Positions 26,071-34,862 are shown, counted from the first letter of the stretch. The stretch is DNA of 42,829 nt from Rhodospirillales bacterium (GCA_018662225.1 JABJGO010000088.1:1-42829); one strand, 5' to 3'. The notes: a model not told the origin generated them from the letters alone. Program-made: numbers and translations.

Positions 26071-26205
26071 TCAGCAATACAGACGGTTTAACAATATGCT
26101 GCGTTCATGAGCGATGGCATATGATATTTGCACACGTTGCTTTCGGGTGCTGATATCTTGACCTTGGCGGTCCACTAGCGTTTTAACCTGATGATTCTCC
26201 GCCAT
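26071..26205 (-). CDS. Small 44-aa protein of unknown function
   Basis: A 45-codon frame starting ATG at 26205 with a textbook GGAGG site 5 bases upstream, ending TGA at 26071. The product (MAENHQVKTLVDRQGQDIST, then a basic C-terminal half ending NRLYC) is soluble and Arg/Gln-rich and has no family I recognise. It ends about 20 bases before the longest HPt reading and lies between the HPt and histidine kinase genes, so a role in that signalling group is possible. The strong ribosome site is the main reason to believe it. Confidence 0.5.
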   Translation of the reverse strand: MAENHQVKTLVDRQGQDISTRKQRVQISYAIAHERSILLNRLYC

Positions 26206-26322
26206 CGGAACCTCCGCTTAGGCCTGCAAAGCAGACTACGCTCCCGGTTCCGGGAAACTTCCGTTCATGACCCAAAGCAGACATCCTAACGACTACTCTA
26301 CGCCGCCAACAACTCAGTATGC
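26206..26322. repeat. Hairpin plus aacttccgtt...agcagac element
   Basis: A 14-base inverted repeat tcccggttccggga (26242-26255) is followed at once by aacttccgttcatgacccaaagcagac (26256-26282). The nonamer aaagcagac occurs twice (26228-26236 and 26274-26282). A similar hairpin-plus-aacttccgtt block occurs at 29699-29746, and the second half resembles 4001-4026. It may be a member of an intergenic repeat family and could also act as transcriptional control between the kinase and the small ORF. Confidence 0.45.
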
Positions 26323-28020
26323 TCACTGTGGATGGGGCGGCTGGATGCCTTTATAATCCGCTAAAAGATCGGAGATATCCGCTCGCCTCGGATCGAAGAA
26401 TGTCTTGTAACCCATGTCATCTTTTAAGATGTGATTGTACCACCATTCCAAAAGCGCATCAGCCACTATCGTTCTCTGCCAATCATCCGGTGAATCGAGA
26501 GGCGTGGCCTGTAACTTCTTCATCCACGCGCGGAATTCATCATGCCGTGATTTGTGTGCATCGTATTTCGGATAATCCAACCGCTTCATAACAAACTCTT
26601 CTGAGGCTAGATGGATATCTACATATCGAATGAGTGTCTCCAAGATAATCTTTCTCGCCTCCGGTGGATCATTTCCTTCCTCAGAATCTTGAAGCGTTAC
26701 AATAAGATCAAGTAGGGCTATATGATCCGAGTCCCACTTCTTGATACCAATACTCATTGACGGTAACCATGAAGGGGCGTCGACTGTTTCCACAGCATCT
26801 GGATCACGCGACGGAAGAGTAAAGGTCGCTGTCGTGCCTTTGCCCGGTTCGCTCTGCAGCGAAAACCTGCCGCCTTGGAGTTCGGCAAAGTGGTTGCATA
26901 AAGAAAGCCCTAAGCCTGTCCCCTCATGAAAGCGGCCCTTTTCTCGCTCTATCTGCACAAAGGGCTCAAGCGCACGTTCAAGTTCTTCTGGTGACATGCC
27001 AATACCGCTATCGGTGACATTAACAACGACATTTTCTCCGACCAGCGACATCCTAACCACCACATTCCCCCCTTCGAGCGTAAACTTAATGGCATTAGTC
27101 ACAAGATTGATCAAAATTTGCTTCGTCATGGTCCGGTCTGCCTTAACCATCAGGGCTACCTGGGGGAATTCAGTACTCAGGGATAGTTGGTTTTCGTTTG
27201 CCTGCCCCTCCAACATCGAGAGCACTTCTGCAATAACTTCCGAAGGTGCAAAATCTTCAACAAAGACCGTGTACTCACCGGCCTCGATCTTTGACATATC
27301 CAGGATTCCGTTGATCAGCGTGAGGAGGTGGCTGCCGCTCTCATTGATATCGTCAACATAACTCTGATATTTAGGCGGGCTGACAGGACCATGAATCTGA
27401 TATTTAATTAAATCTGAGAAACCGATAATCGCATTAAGCGGCGTCCGCAGCTCATGGCTTATGGTTGACAGAAAATCGGATTTCGCTTGATTAGCAAACT
27501 GTGCTTCGTTCTTCGCTATTTCCAGCGCATGCGTACGCTCTACTACCCGGTCTTCTAGTTTGTTTTGGGCCTGGATTAGTTCGTTTTCCGAATTGATCCT
27601 TTCAGTTATATCTTCGGCAATTCCTGAAGCACCTTCAAATATCCCTGTTTCTGGATCATAAAATGGAATGCCGCTGATCAAAAACAGTTTTTCAGCGCCT
27701 GATTTATCTTGCGCCTGGAAGAGTTTGTCGCGAAAAGGCTTGCTCCAATCAATTTCAAGCTTCTCGCCTGAGTCACTTAGAAAGATGCCAAGTTTCGAAA
27801 ATGGTTTTCCGACAACTTGTACAGGAAGGATTCCAAGTTTTTCTGTAATTCTGCCTGAGGTAAAAGTGATCGTACCATGTGGGTCTGATTCCCACACCCA
27901 CTCAGAAATAAGTCGAGTGATATCTTCAAGTCGCGATAGCCCCCGTGCGGCTCGCTGCGTATCTGTCCCAATGACAGATGGCCAACTTCTGCGACTGAGT
28001 CTCCTTTGGCTGTCCGTCAT
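26323..28020 (-). CDS. PAS-histidine kinase with C-terminal hemerythrin domain
   Basis: A 565-aa cytoplasmic sensor kinase without membrane segments. A PAS domain occupies residues about 35-140 (ISEWVWESDPHG..., PAC end GIAEDITERI), then a coiled coil (142-180), a HisKA domain with His189 (SHELRTPLNAIIGFSDL), and a HATPase_c domain (N box with Asn309, DSGIGM, GTGLGLSL). The C-terminal 140 residues are a complete bacteriohemerythrin: His433, His470, Glu474, His489, His493, His530 and Asp535 match the seven di-iron ligands. This joins an oxygen- or NO-binding di-iron module directly to a kinase C-terminus. The ATG at 28020 has AAGGAAC upstream. It is 34 bases downstream of the DUF2336 gene. Confidence 0.92.
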   Translation of the reverse strand: MTDSQRRLSRRSWPSVIGTDTQRAARGLSRLEDITRLISEWVWESDPHGTITFTSGRITEKLGILPVQVVGKPFSKLGIFLSDSGEKLEIDWSKPFRDKLFQAQDKSGAEKLFLISGIPFYDPETGIFEGASGIAEDITERINSENELIQAQNKLEDRVVERTHALEIAKNEAQFANQAKSDFLSTISHELRTPLNAIIGFSDLIKYQIHGPVSPPKYQSYVDDINESGSHLLTLINGILDMSKIEAGEYTVFVEDFAPSEVIAEVLSMLEGQANENQLSLSTEFPQVALMVKADRTMTKQILINLVTNAIKFTLEGGNVVVRMSLVGENVVVNVTDSGIGMSPEELERALEPFVQIEREKGRFHEGTGLGLSLCNHFAELQGGRFSLQSEPGKGTTATFTLPSRDPDAVETVDAPSWLPSMSIGIKKWDSDHIALLDLIVTLQDSEEGNDPPEARKIILETLIRYVDIHLASEEFVMKRLDYPKYDAHKSRHDEFRAWMKKLQATPLDSPDDWQRTIVADALLEWWYNHILKDDMGYKTFFDPRRADISDLLADYKGIQPPHPQ

Positions 28021-28054
28021 TGTGTTGGGTTCCTTGGCTTCATATTCACGTGAC

Positions 28055-29155
28055 CTAAAGAGTTCTCCAGTTTTTCATGGCATTTTGAGCGGCCTCAGGT
28101 GTCATGGTTCGAAAGAATGCTAAAATTTTGTTGATGTGATCTGATGTCATATCCGTTCGATTAGACGCAATTCGCTTACGGGTTTTCTTGAACAATGTTA
28201 GAAACTGCAATTCAGTAAGATTAATGGCTCTGCAAGCAACGGCAATTTCCTCGCCATTGCCATCAAAAATGATGTCCTTGGCGAACCTGACTTTAAGTCC
28301 AGTCATTTCAACAAACACACCCAGAACCAGAGAAACTTCACCTTGTTCAAGAGCGGCCAACAGAACATCGACATTGACCATATCCTTGGCTTTCAACTGT
28401 TCGACTAGGTCCAGCGTAGCCTGCGGTAACGTTTCTGACTCTTCCTTAACGTCTCGAGAATTTGCAGCAGTTAATTTTGTGCGAAGGTCGTCGATGATTT
28501 CCTGCGGTAGATCATATTTTGAGACAATTTCTTCACGCAAGGCTGCGGAAACCCAGCCATATAATTTCCCCGCCAAATTGTTTGGTAGGTCATGCCTACG
28601 GACCAGTGGCTCTTGAAATGTATCGACGCGCTTGGATTCTTCAACCAGATATTCCATTGTGGATTCAGAAAGTTGAGCATCCCGATTTTCAAGCAAACTG
28701 ACAATGACATCCTCATGACCGGTGGCCACCAAGGCCTCGGAAACCCCCTCACTGATCTCGCGTCGGAGGGTAATGGCTAACTGGTATTCCACAGTTCGAT
28801 CCTTGATAATCTGGATCAGGTCGACTTCACGTAGCAGCTCGCTGTGGGTCAAAATAGGTGATGCAACTGAAAATTCATCATTAGCGAGATGAGTAATTAT
28901 CGACTGGGGAACATCACCCCGATGGGCCAGGAGCTTCGCCACATCGCTTCGAACAGAGGCTTCAAGCTCTTTGACCAAGGACTCGAGAATCTTGAACATC
29001 AAGTTCTTTTCACGGTCACTCACGCTAGAACTTTGATCTTCGAGTAAATCCTGGATTATAGTACCGAGTTCGTTTCTACTCTCACTGGAACGTTCCTTTG
29101 CTAATTGCAAAAGATGGCCATACTCCGAGCTTTGCTGGATGGTTTCTTGGGCCAC
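28055..29155 (-). CDS. DUF2336 domain protein
   Basis: A 366-aa mostly helical, HEAT-like protein of the DUF2336 family, found mainly in alphaproteobacteria. Repeated helices such as DVAKLLAHRGDVPQSIITHLAND and DVIVSLLENRDAQLS fit a helical-repeat scaffold. No enzymatic motif is visible. The start is a GTG at 29155 with a weak ribosome site. It is the first gene of a likely two-gene operon with the hemerythrin-kinase, so it may be a partner or adaptor for it; DUF2336 proteins are often seen near signalling genes, but a function is not established. Confidence 0.85.
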   Translation of the reverse strand: MAQETIQQSSEYGHLLQLAKERSSESRNELGTIIQDLLEDQSSSVSDREKNLMFKILESLVKELEASVRSDVAKLLAHRGDVPQSIITHLANDEFSVASPILTHSELLREVDLIQIIKDRTVEYQLAITLRREISEGVSEALVATGHEDVIVSLLENRDAQLSESTMEYLVEESKRVDTFQEPLVRRHDLPNNLAGKLYGWVSAALREEIVSKYDLPQEIIDDLRTKLTAANSRDVKEESETLPQATLDLVEQLKAKDMVNVDVLLAALEQGEVSLVLGVFVEMTGLKVRFAKDIIFDGNGEEIAVACRAINLTELQFLTLFKKTRKRIASNRTDMTSDHINKILAFFRTMTPEAAQNAMKNWRTL

Positions 29156-29396
29156 TTCGTTTATCCAGTTGTGATCTAAGGATCTTTATTCAAGATTATC
29201 TATTTCTCATAATGGTGGTACACCGCTGCCTTAGTGAAGGCTCATGAATCACATATGACCACTATCATATGCACTTTCAAGGGCAACCTGAGGCCATATT
29301 GCTCTATGCTACCTAGCCCGCTTTTGATACCGTGGCCGGTTCCCGCCCGAAGGCATCCAGAGCAAAAGCCTTGATGTCTATCGAGGTGAGCTCACG

Positions 29397-29564
29397 CTAC
29401 AAGACGCAGTGTTTCGCAAAGTCACCGGCTTCATTGGCGGTCCATTCGCCTTTCGGCTTTTCTTTTAAATCGCCACACCATTCATCAGAACCTACTTCTG
29501 GCGAACAGGCAGCGAGGCTGCCGGCAAACAATGCGGCGACGATACAAACCATTAATTTCTTCAT
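29397..29564 (-). CDS. Small DUF3012-type lipoprotein
   Basis: A 55-aa lipoprotein: basic start MKKLMVCIVAALFAGSLAAC, with lipobox LAAC (Cys20), then a mature part of about 35 residues with the DUF3012 pattern SDEWCGDLKEKPKGEWTANEAGDFAKHC, quoted in part. Two further cysteines (in EWCGD and KHC) may form a disulfide. The ATG at 29564 follows AAGGGCG. The function of the family is unknown. It is a stand-alone gene. Confidence 0.8.
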   Translation of the reverse strand: MKKLMVCIVAALFAGSLAACSPEVGSDEWCGDLKEKPKGEWTANEAGDFAKHCVL

Positions 29565-29865
29565 GTTGGGTCGCCCTTCATTAATATCTGACCCGGCATC
29601 AGACATCCAAACAAGTCTGTATCCTAAAATCCATAAAGTAACCGAGCTGTGACCCTTATCACATTCACTTAAATTTATTGGCGTAGAGGTGTAAAACAGA
29701 CCGGATTTCCGGTCCCCCAAAACTTCCGTTACTGGCTATCAGCAGAGGTGATTAACGCTCCACAAATATGCCCGCTATCGAGCTGAAACCAGCTGCATTA
29801 CAGATATGTCGTTACTCAACGGATATTTCCATTAACATCCCATACTTGGGGTGAAGGAGGCTTCC
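29565..29865. other. Intergenic region between the lipoprotein and SDR genes
   Basis: About 300 bases that must hold the divergent control regions of the DUF3012 lipoprotein (minus) and the SDR operon (plus). It contains an inverted repeat gaccggattttccggtc-like element (arms gaccgga and tccggtc, 29699-29714) followed by aacttccgttactggctatcagcagag (29721-29747), similar to the block at 26242. No reliable promoter boxes could be placed. Confidence 0.4.
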
Positions 29866-30612
29866 GTGAAGAAAAATGTGATCGTAACAGGTGCAGCATC
29901 AGGAATCGGGCAAGCAATTGCATTGCGAGCCTCTCGGGATGGGCATTTGATCATTGCCGTCGATATTAACGAACCGACCGAGACTGTTGAGAAAATTATC
30001 GCAGAAGGCGGTGAGGCAATATCGTACGTTTGTGATTTGCGGATTGATGATGCGGTAACAGCGTTGTTTGAGAGAATTGAAGAAGAACACGGCGCTACCG
30101 ATATCCTCGTCAACAATGCCGGAACCATGGGACGTTGGCCACTTTCATTAACAGAAACCGTAGAGGATGATTGGTATACGATCTTTGATACCAATGTAAA
30201 AAGTGTCTACCTCTGTTGCAGACAGGCATTGCCCGGCATGCGGAAACACGGTTCAGGGGTGATTGTCAATATTGCCTCTGAATTGGCGTTCAAATCGGCA
30301 AATGGCTGTGCCCTCTACTGCGCCTCCAAAGGAGCCGTTGTCCAGTTTACACGGGCACTCGCGGCTGAAGAAGCGAAAAACGGCATTCGTATCAATGCTG
30401 TTTGCCCCGGACCCATCGATACAGAGCTGATCATTCCCACCCTGGGAGAGATCCCTGAAGACAATGATGCCCGGACATCGTCTCAGACCATTTTGAAACG
30501 GCTCGGAAAACCTGAAGAAATAGCCGAGGTTGTCTGGTTTACGGCGTCCGACGGGGCCAGCTATATGGTCGGCTCTATCATCATGGTTGATGGTGGCGTG
30601 CTGGCCAACTGA
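29866..30612 (+). CDS. Short-chain dehydrogenase/reductase (classical SDR)
   Basis: A 248-aa classical SDR: cofactor motif TGAASGIG near residues 8-15, NNAG in the core, catalytic Asn110, Ser138, Tyr151 and Lys155 (YCASK), and the PGPIDTE segment. Asp at the end of beta-2 (AVDIN) suggests NAD preference. The start GTG at 29866 has a perfect AGGAGG 5 bases upstream; a GTG at 29851 lacks one. It is the first gene of a plus-strand set with the ASCH protein, amidohydrolase and binding protein. Substrate unknown. Confidence 0.92.
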   Translation: MKKNVIVTGAASGIGQAIALRASRDGHLIIAVDINEPTETVEKIIAEGGEAISYVCDLRIDDAVTALFERIEEEHGATDILVNNAGTMGRWPLSLTETVEDDWYTIFDTNVKSVYLCCRQALPGMRKHGSGVIVNIASELAFKSANGCALYCASKGAVVQFTRALAAEEAKNGIRINAVCPGPIDTELIIPTLGEIPEDNDARTSSQTILKRLGKPEEIAEVVWFTASDGASYMVGSIIMVDGGVLAN

Positions 30613-30671
30613 TCTGCAAGCATCGCTAAAGAACTTGCGCAACAAACCAATTGTTAAGTGGAGAAAATTTG

Positions 30672-31196
30672 ATGATCTTTCATGACAGCCCTGAAATTAC
30701 CGCCTTTTGGAAAGATGCCTGCACGGCAATCAATATTGATGAGGAGTCGCGCCACTACGCCCTCCCATTTGCAGAATGTGACGAAGCGGATGAGGCCGTT
30801 GTTAAAAGGATCAATGCCATTGGAGAGTTGGCGGCAAAGAACCTGAAACGGGGAACCTGCCACCAGGAAATACAGTTTGAACTGGATGACGTTCCAATGC
30901 GCCGGGTTGGGGATTACTGGATCGTTGTCAGACTGGATGGCACCCCGGTCTGCGTGGTCAAAATCATTGGCATCAACATTGTACCCTTCAATCAGGTTGG
31001 GCCTGAATTCGCCGCTTCCGAGGGGCCAGAAAGAGGGTTGCTCCCAAGCCATGAGAACTGGAGTTTTGGACACAGGAGATATTTCATGGGACAGTGTGAA
31101 CGTTGGGGTGTTCCGTGGCATGAAGACAATCCAGTCGTCTGTGAAAGCTTTATTACTGTCTACAGCCCAGCCTCTCCATTAGGTGTCAGAGATTGA
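30672..31196 (+). CDS. ASCH domain protein
   Basis: A 174-aa protein matching the ASCH fold (PUA-related beta-barrel): VKRINAIGELAAKNLKRGTC, VGDYWIVVRLDGTPVCVVKI, and the C-terminal VCESFITVYS. Some single-domain ASCH proteins hydrolyse N4-acetylcytidine, others bind RNA, but this one is larger and is not identifiable as either. The ATG at 30672 follows GGAGA. It sits 59 bases after the SDR and 63 bases before the amidohydrolase, which suggests it belongs to the same catabolic operon, an unusual setting for an RNA-linked fold. Confidence 0.8.
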   Translation: MIFHDSPEITAFWKDACTAINIDEESRHYALPFAECDEADEAVVKRINAIGELAAKNLKRGTCHQEIQFELDDVPMRRVGDYWIVVRLDGTPVCVVKIIGINIVPFNQVGPEFAASEGPERGLLPSHENWSFGHRRYFMGQCERWGVPWHEDNPVVCESFITVYSPASPLGVRD

Positions 31197-31259
31197 GTTG
31201 TTGCTAAATATCGGCCTGGGCTTCCCCCACTGCCTCAAGCGCGGGCGCGAGGAGCGAGA

Positions 31260-32720
31260 ATGAACAATACCACCGTAATTCGAAATGCTGACTGGGTTGT
31301 AGGCTGGGATGAGGCTCGGGGCGCCCACGCCTATTATCGGGATATTGATGTGGCTTTTACCGACACGGAAATTGTCCACGTTGGGGCCTCATATGATGGT
31401 GCCGCCGATACAGAGATTGACGGCAGAGATCGTTTGATCATCCCGGGCCTTGTAAATCTTCACGCTCACCCAGCCGACGAGGCACTGAGAAAAGGCATCA
31501 CAGATGAAACCCACAGCCCGGGATTTCATCACAGCTCGCTCTACGAATTTCTGGGCACTTTCCGCAATGACGCCGAAGGCGGCAGGGCGTCGGTCAAGGT
31601 GGCAATCGCCGAACTGCTCATGAGCGGGTGCACCACGTTTACTGATCTCTCCGCACCCTATGACGGATGGTTGGACATCGTCGCGGATAGTGGCATTCGC
31701 GGTGTCATAGCACCCGGCTTCCGTAGCGCACGCTGGTACACACCCGACGGTCACAGTTTGCAGTATGAGTGGAACGAGGATGCCGGGGTCAAGGCATTCG
31801 ACAACGCCACAAAGGTTATCGAGCGAGCCGAAAATCATCCGAGCGGGCGATTGAGCGGCATGGTGTACCCAGCCCAGATCGACACATGCACCCCTGAAAT
31901 CCTTCGTGATTCATTCGATTATGCAGAACAGGAAAATTTGCCCTGGCAAATCCACGCCGCCCAGAGCGTTACGGAGTTTCAGGAGCTACAACAACGCCAC
32001 GGTAAAACGGCGGTGCAGTTTTTGGACTCGCTCGGTGTTCTGGGTGATCGTTCCATTATCGGGCACGCTATCTTCCTTGACCATCATCCATGGCTACATT
32101 GGAGCAGCCGTACTGACCTGGACACATTGGCCGAAAAAGGCGTGAACGTCGCGCACTGCCCCACTGTTTTTGCCCGGCGCGGCATCACGCTTCGTACCCT
32201 GGGCTCCTACATTCGAAAGGGCGTCAACGTCTGTCTCGGCACGGATACGTACCCGCACAATTTTCTCGAGGAAATGCGCGCTGCCATGATGTATGCACGG
32301 GTCATCGGCGAGACTGTCGCCGATTTGGATACCAGTGATGTGTTCAATGTAGCGACAATCGGTGGTGCCAGGGCCTTGCACCGCGACGATATCGGCAGAC
32401 TTGCCTCAGGCTGTAAGGCCGATCTGGTATCGATCGATCTGAAACACCCTTCCATGCGGCCCATGCGAGAGCCGATCAGGAGCCTGTTATACGTAGCTTG
32501 CGAGCGGGCTGTCCGCGATGTTTATGTGGATGGCCGCCTGGTGGTGGAAGACGGCAAAGTCCTGACAATTGACTATGAAGCTGCCAGCGAAGCGCTTGAA
32601 GAGGCGCAAAAAAGATCACTATCACATACGCCTGAGCTCGACTGGGACGGGCGCACGGCGGAACAATTATCACCCATGGTATTTCCTATAGCGGGCTCCA
32701 ACTACCCACCCAATGAATAA
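31260..32720 (+). CDS. Amidohydrolase, ATZ/TRZ (chlorohydrolase/deaminase) family
   Basis: A 486-aa metal-dependent hydrolase of the cytosine/guanine deaminase superfamily. The metal site begins with LHAHP (His68, His70), continues with IHAAQS and GHAIFLDHH, and ends with the catalytic Asp in CLGTDTYPHN. The small N- and C-terminal composite domain is present (VDGRLVVEDGKV). Family members deaminate or hydrolyse C-N bonds in nucleobases, triazines and related compounds. The ATG at 31260 has GAGGAG upstream. It lies between the ASCH gene and the transporter binding protein, so its substrate is probably what the transporter imports. Confidence 0.9.
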   Translation: MNNTTVIRNADWVVGWDEARGAHAYYRDIDVAFTDTEIVHVGASYDGAADTEIDGRDRLIIPGLVNLHAHPADEALRKGITDETHSPGFHHSSLYEFLGTFRNDAEGGRASVKVAIAELLMSGCTTFTDLSAPYDGWLDIVADSGIRGVIAPGFRSARWYTPDGHSLQYEWNEDAGVKAFDNATKVIERAENHPSGRLSGMVYPAQIDTCTPEILRDSFDYAEQENLPWQIHAAQSVTEFQELQQRHGKTAVQFLDSLGVLGDRSIIGHAIFLDHHPWLHWSSRTDLDTLAEKGVNVAHCPTVFARRGITLRTLGSYIRKGVNVCLGTDTYPHNFLEEMRAAMMYARVIGETVADLDTSDVFNVATIGGARALHRDDIGRLASGCKADLVSIDLKHPSMRPMREPIRSLLYVACERAVRDVYVDGRLVVEDGKVLTIDYEAASEALEEAQKRSLSHTPELDWDGRTAEQLSPMVFPIAGSNYPPNE

Positions 32721-32855
32721 TGGGCATGCGTATTTGGAACGCCACACTTGAAACTCTCAATCGAACTGCTACAGTTTTACGCGCTCACTAAAAGAGTGGA
32801 CTCAAATGAGTTACTGATAATGAACAAGAAGAGTAAACCGAGGAGGATTTCGATC

Positions 32856-33914
32856 ATGGTTAAGCTAACACACATAGGTGCTGCAGTTGTTGCTGCTGCA
32901 CTCGTTGTCGGCATATCGGCGGTGCTGGTACAAGCCGAAACACTGACACTCGTCTCGTGGGGCGGCAAAATGCAGGAAGCCAATCGCAAAGCGCATTGGG
33001 GCCCGGCTACCGAAGCACTGGGCATCGATTACGTCGAGGATACGCTGTCCAACGGCTACGCCGATATTAAAGTTCAGGTCGAAGCCGGTGCGGTGACCTG
33101 GGATATCGTCCAGGGTGGTGCGGGTGAAGCCATGCGTGGCGGTGCCGATGGCAATGTTGAGCCCATCGATTACAGCGTCATCGATGTGACTCACGTTCCG
33201 GAAAATCTGCGCAATGACTACTGCGTCGGCATGCTGACCTATTCCACGATGATGGCCTACAACACCGACACCTATGGTAACAATGGGCCAAAAACATGGG
33301 CCGACTTCTGGGATGTTGATAAGTTCCCAGGTGCACGTTCCATGCGGGCACGTCCGGCTGGCAACCTTGAATTTGCCCTGATTGCAGACGGCGTACCAAT
33401 GGATAAGGTATACGACGTGCTCAGCTCAGATGGTGGCATTGAACGCGCGCTTGATAAAATGCGGGAAATCGTACCCCATGTAGCCGTTTGGTGGTCATCA
33501 GGTGCGCATCATGCCCAACTCATGAAAGATGGTGAAGTGGATATGAGCACCGGCTGGAACGGTCGTTTCTCCGGTGCCATCGATGATGGCGCTAATGCCG
33601 CTCTTAACTTTAACCAGGGCCAGATTGCCTTTGATTGTTATTACGTGCCTAAAGGCGCGCCTAACAAGGACATGGCCATGAAGTTAATCGGTGAAATGAC
33701 CAAGCCCATCTATCAGGCAAACCTCACCAAGTATATCGCCTACGGCCCGACCAATATGGAAGCCTTCGAAATTGGCGTTATCACACCTGAGGTTGCGGCA
33801 TCGCTGCCGTCTAGCCCCGCGAATGCCAAGATTCAGTTCGTTAACGACGCTGAATGGTGGCGGATCAACGGTGCTCGTGCCGAGGAAATGTTTGACGAAA
33901 TGATGACCGAATAA
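32856..33914 (+). CDS. Polyamine-type ABC transporter substrate-binding protein
   Basis: A 352-aa periplasmic binding protein of the spermidine/putrescine (PotD/PotF) class. A signal peptide covers residues 1-27 (hydrophobic stretch VVAAALVVGISAVLVQA, cleavage before ETLT). The mature chain starts TLTLVSWGG, the usual beginning of this class, followed by YADIKVQVEAG and TWDIVQGGAGEA. The ATG at 32856 follows GAGGAGG. The ligand is not certain: many proteins of this class bind polyamines, opines or other organic cations. Its transporter partners are the three minus-strand genes at 34047-36873, across a shared terminator. Confidence 0.9.
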   Translation: MVKLTHIGAAVVAAALVVGISAVLVQAETLTLVSWGGKMQEANRKAHWGPATEALGIDYVEDTLSNGYADIKVQVEAGAVTWDIVQGGAGEAMRGGADGNVEPIDYSVIDVTHVPENLRNDYCVGMLTYSTMMAYNTDTYGNNGPKTWADFWDVDKFPGARSMRARPAGNLEFALIADGVPMDKVYDVLSSDGGIERALDKMREIVPHVAVWWSSGAHHAQLMKDGEVDMSTGWNGRFSGAIDDGANAALNFNQGQIAFDCYYVPKGAPNKDMAMKLIGEMTKPIYQANLTKYIAYGPTNMEAFEIGVITPEVAASLPSSPANAKIQFVNDAEWWRINGARAEEMFDEMMTE

Positions 33915-33941
33915 ACACCACTATACTGGTGTAATAAAAGA

Positions 33942-33980
33942 CGCCGGCCGGGATAACTCCCGGCCGGCGTTTTATTTTGT
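33942..33980. terminator. Bidirectional intrinsic terminator
   Basis: A perfect 12-base-pair GC-rich hairpin, acgccggccggg / cccggccggcgt with the loop ataact, is followed on the plus strand by ttttatttt and on the minus strand by a shorter ttttatt run. It can end both the binding-protein operon and the converging permease operon. An extra inverted repeat (aattgcc 33985-33991 / ggcaatt 34006-34012) lies just beyond it on the permease side. Confidence 0.93.
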
Positions 33981-34046
33981 CATAATTGCCTGATAATTCA
34001 GATTGGCAATTCAGGTTCCTGAACCGGCGTCTACGCTACGGCCTTG

Positions 34047-34862
34047 TTAATCACGCTCCTTACCGAATACCTGAGCCGTGATCAGCAGGAGCATGGATAC
34101 GGCGATCAGCAAGGTCGAGATCGAGGCGATTGTCGGATCGATCTGGTCACGCAGAGCATTAAACATGCGCCGGGTAATTGTTGCGTTCTCGCCACCGGAA
34201 ACGAACAGGGCCACAATCACCTCGTCAAGAGACGTGAGGAAGGCAAGCAAAGCGCCGGTAATCACAGAGAACCTGATCTGCGGCAATGTGATGGTCAGAA
34301 AGGCGCGGGCCCGCGAAGCGCCGAGGCTGCGCGCTACCATCTCCTGATTCATATCGTAGGATTTAAGGCCGGAGGCAATCAAAACGACGACCAGTGGCAC
34401 CGCTAGCATACTGTGCGCCAGGACCAGGCCGCTGATGCTGTTGATCATGCCGAGCTTGGCATAGAGGAAAAACACACCAATCGCGATCATAATGACGGGC
34501 ACCATGAGCGGTAGGGACAGGACCACATAAATGTACATGGAAAAACGGAAACGTGACACGTGCAGACCATACGCCGCCAATGTTCCCATGGGTGTGGCCA
34601 GCAACATGGTCAGCACCGCCACGGTGAGCGAGGTTTTCGTGGCATTCATCCAGGCTTTCGACTCGAAGTAGGCACCATACCAGCGCGTCGACCATACCTC
34701 AGGTGGGAATTCCAGATAGGTGGACCCGGAAAACGACATCGGCATGACAATTAACGATGGCACGACCAGAAAAAACATGACCAGACCGGAAATGATATAA
34801 AGCCAGAGTCGCGCACCATGCGTGATCTGGGTCTCCGAAGCGGGTGCACTAAACCAACTCAT
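34047..34862 (-). CDS. ABC transporter permease, PotC-like
   Basis: A 271-aa inner-membrane permease with about six transmembrane segments and the EAA loop (SLGASRARAFLTITLPQI) that docks on the ATPase. It belongs to the spermidine/putrescine permease class (second subunit). Its ATG overlaps the stop of the preceding permease in ATGA, so the two are translationally coupled. It is the last gene of the minus-strand set and ends before the shared terminator. Confidence 0.93.
   Translation of the reverse strand: MSWFSAPASETQITHGARLWLYIISGLVMFFLVVPSLIVMPMSFSGSTYLEFPPEVWSTRWYGAYFESKAWMNATKTSLTVAVLTMLLATPMGTLAAYGLHVSRFRFSMYIYVVLSLPLMVPVIMIAIGVFFLYAKLGMINSISGLVLAHSMLAVPLVVVLIASGLKSYDMNQEMVARSLGASRARAFLTITLPQIRFSVITGALLAFLTSLDEVIVALFVSGGENATITRRMFNALRDQIDPTIASISTLLIAVSMLLLITAQVFGKERD

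Noticed and set aside
34011-34024. Palindrome ttcaggttcctgaa downstream of the permease operon
   Set aside because: Short and without a T-run; could be chance or part of the terminator region, so it is not listed separately.
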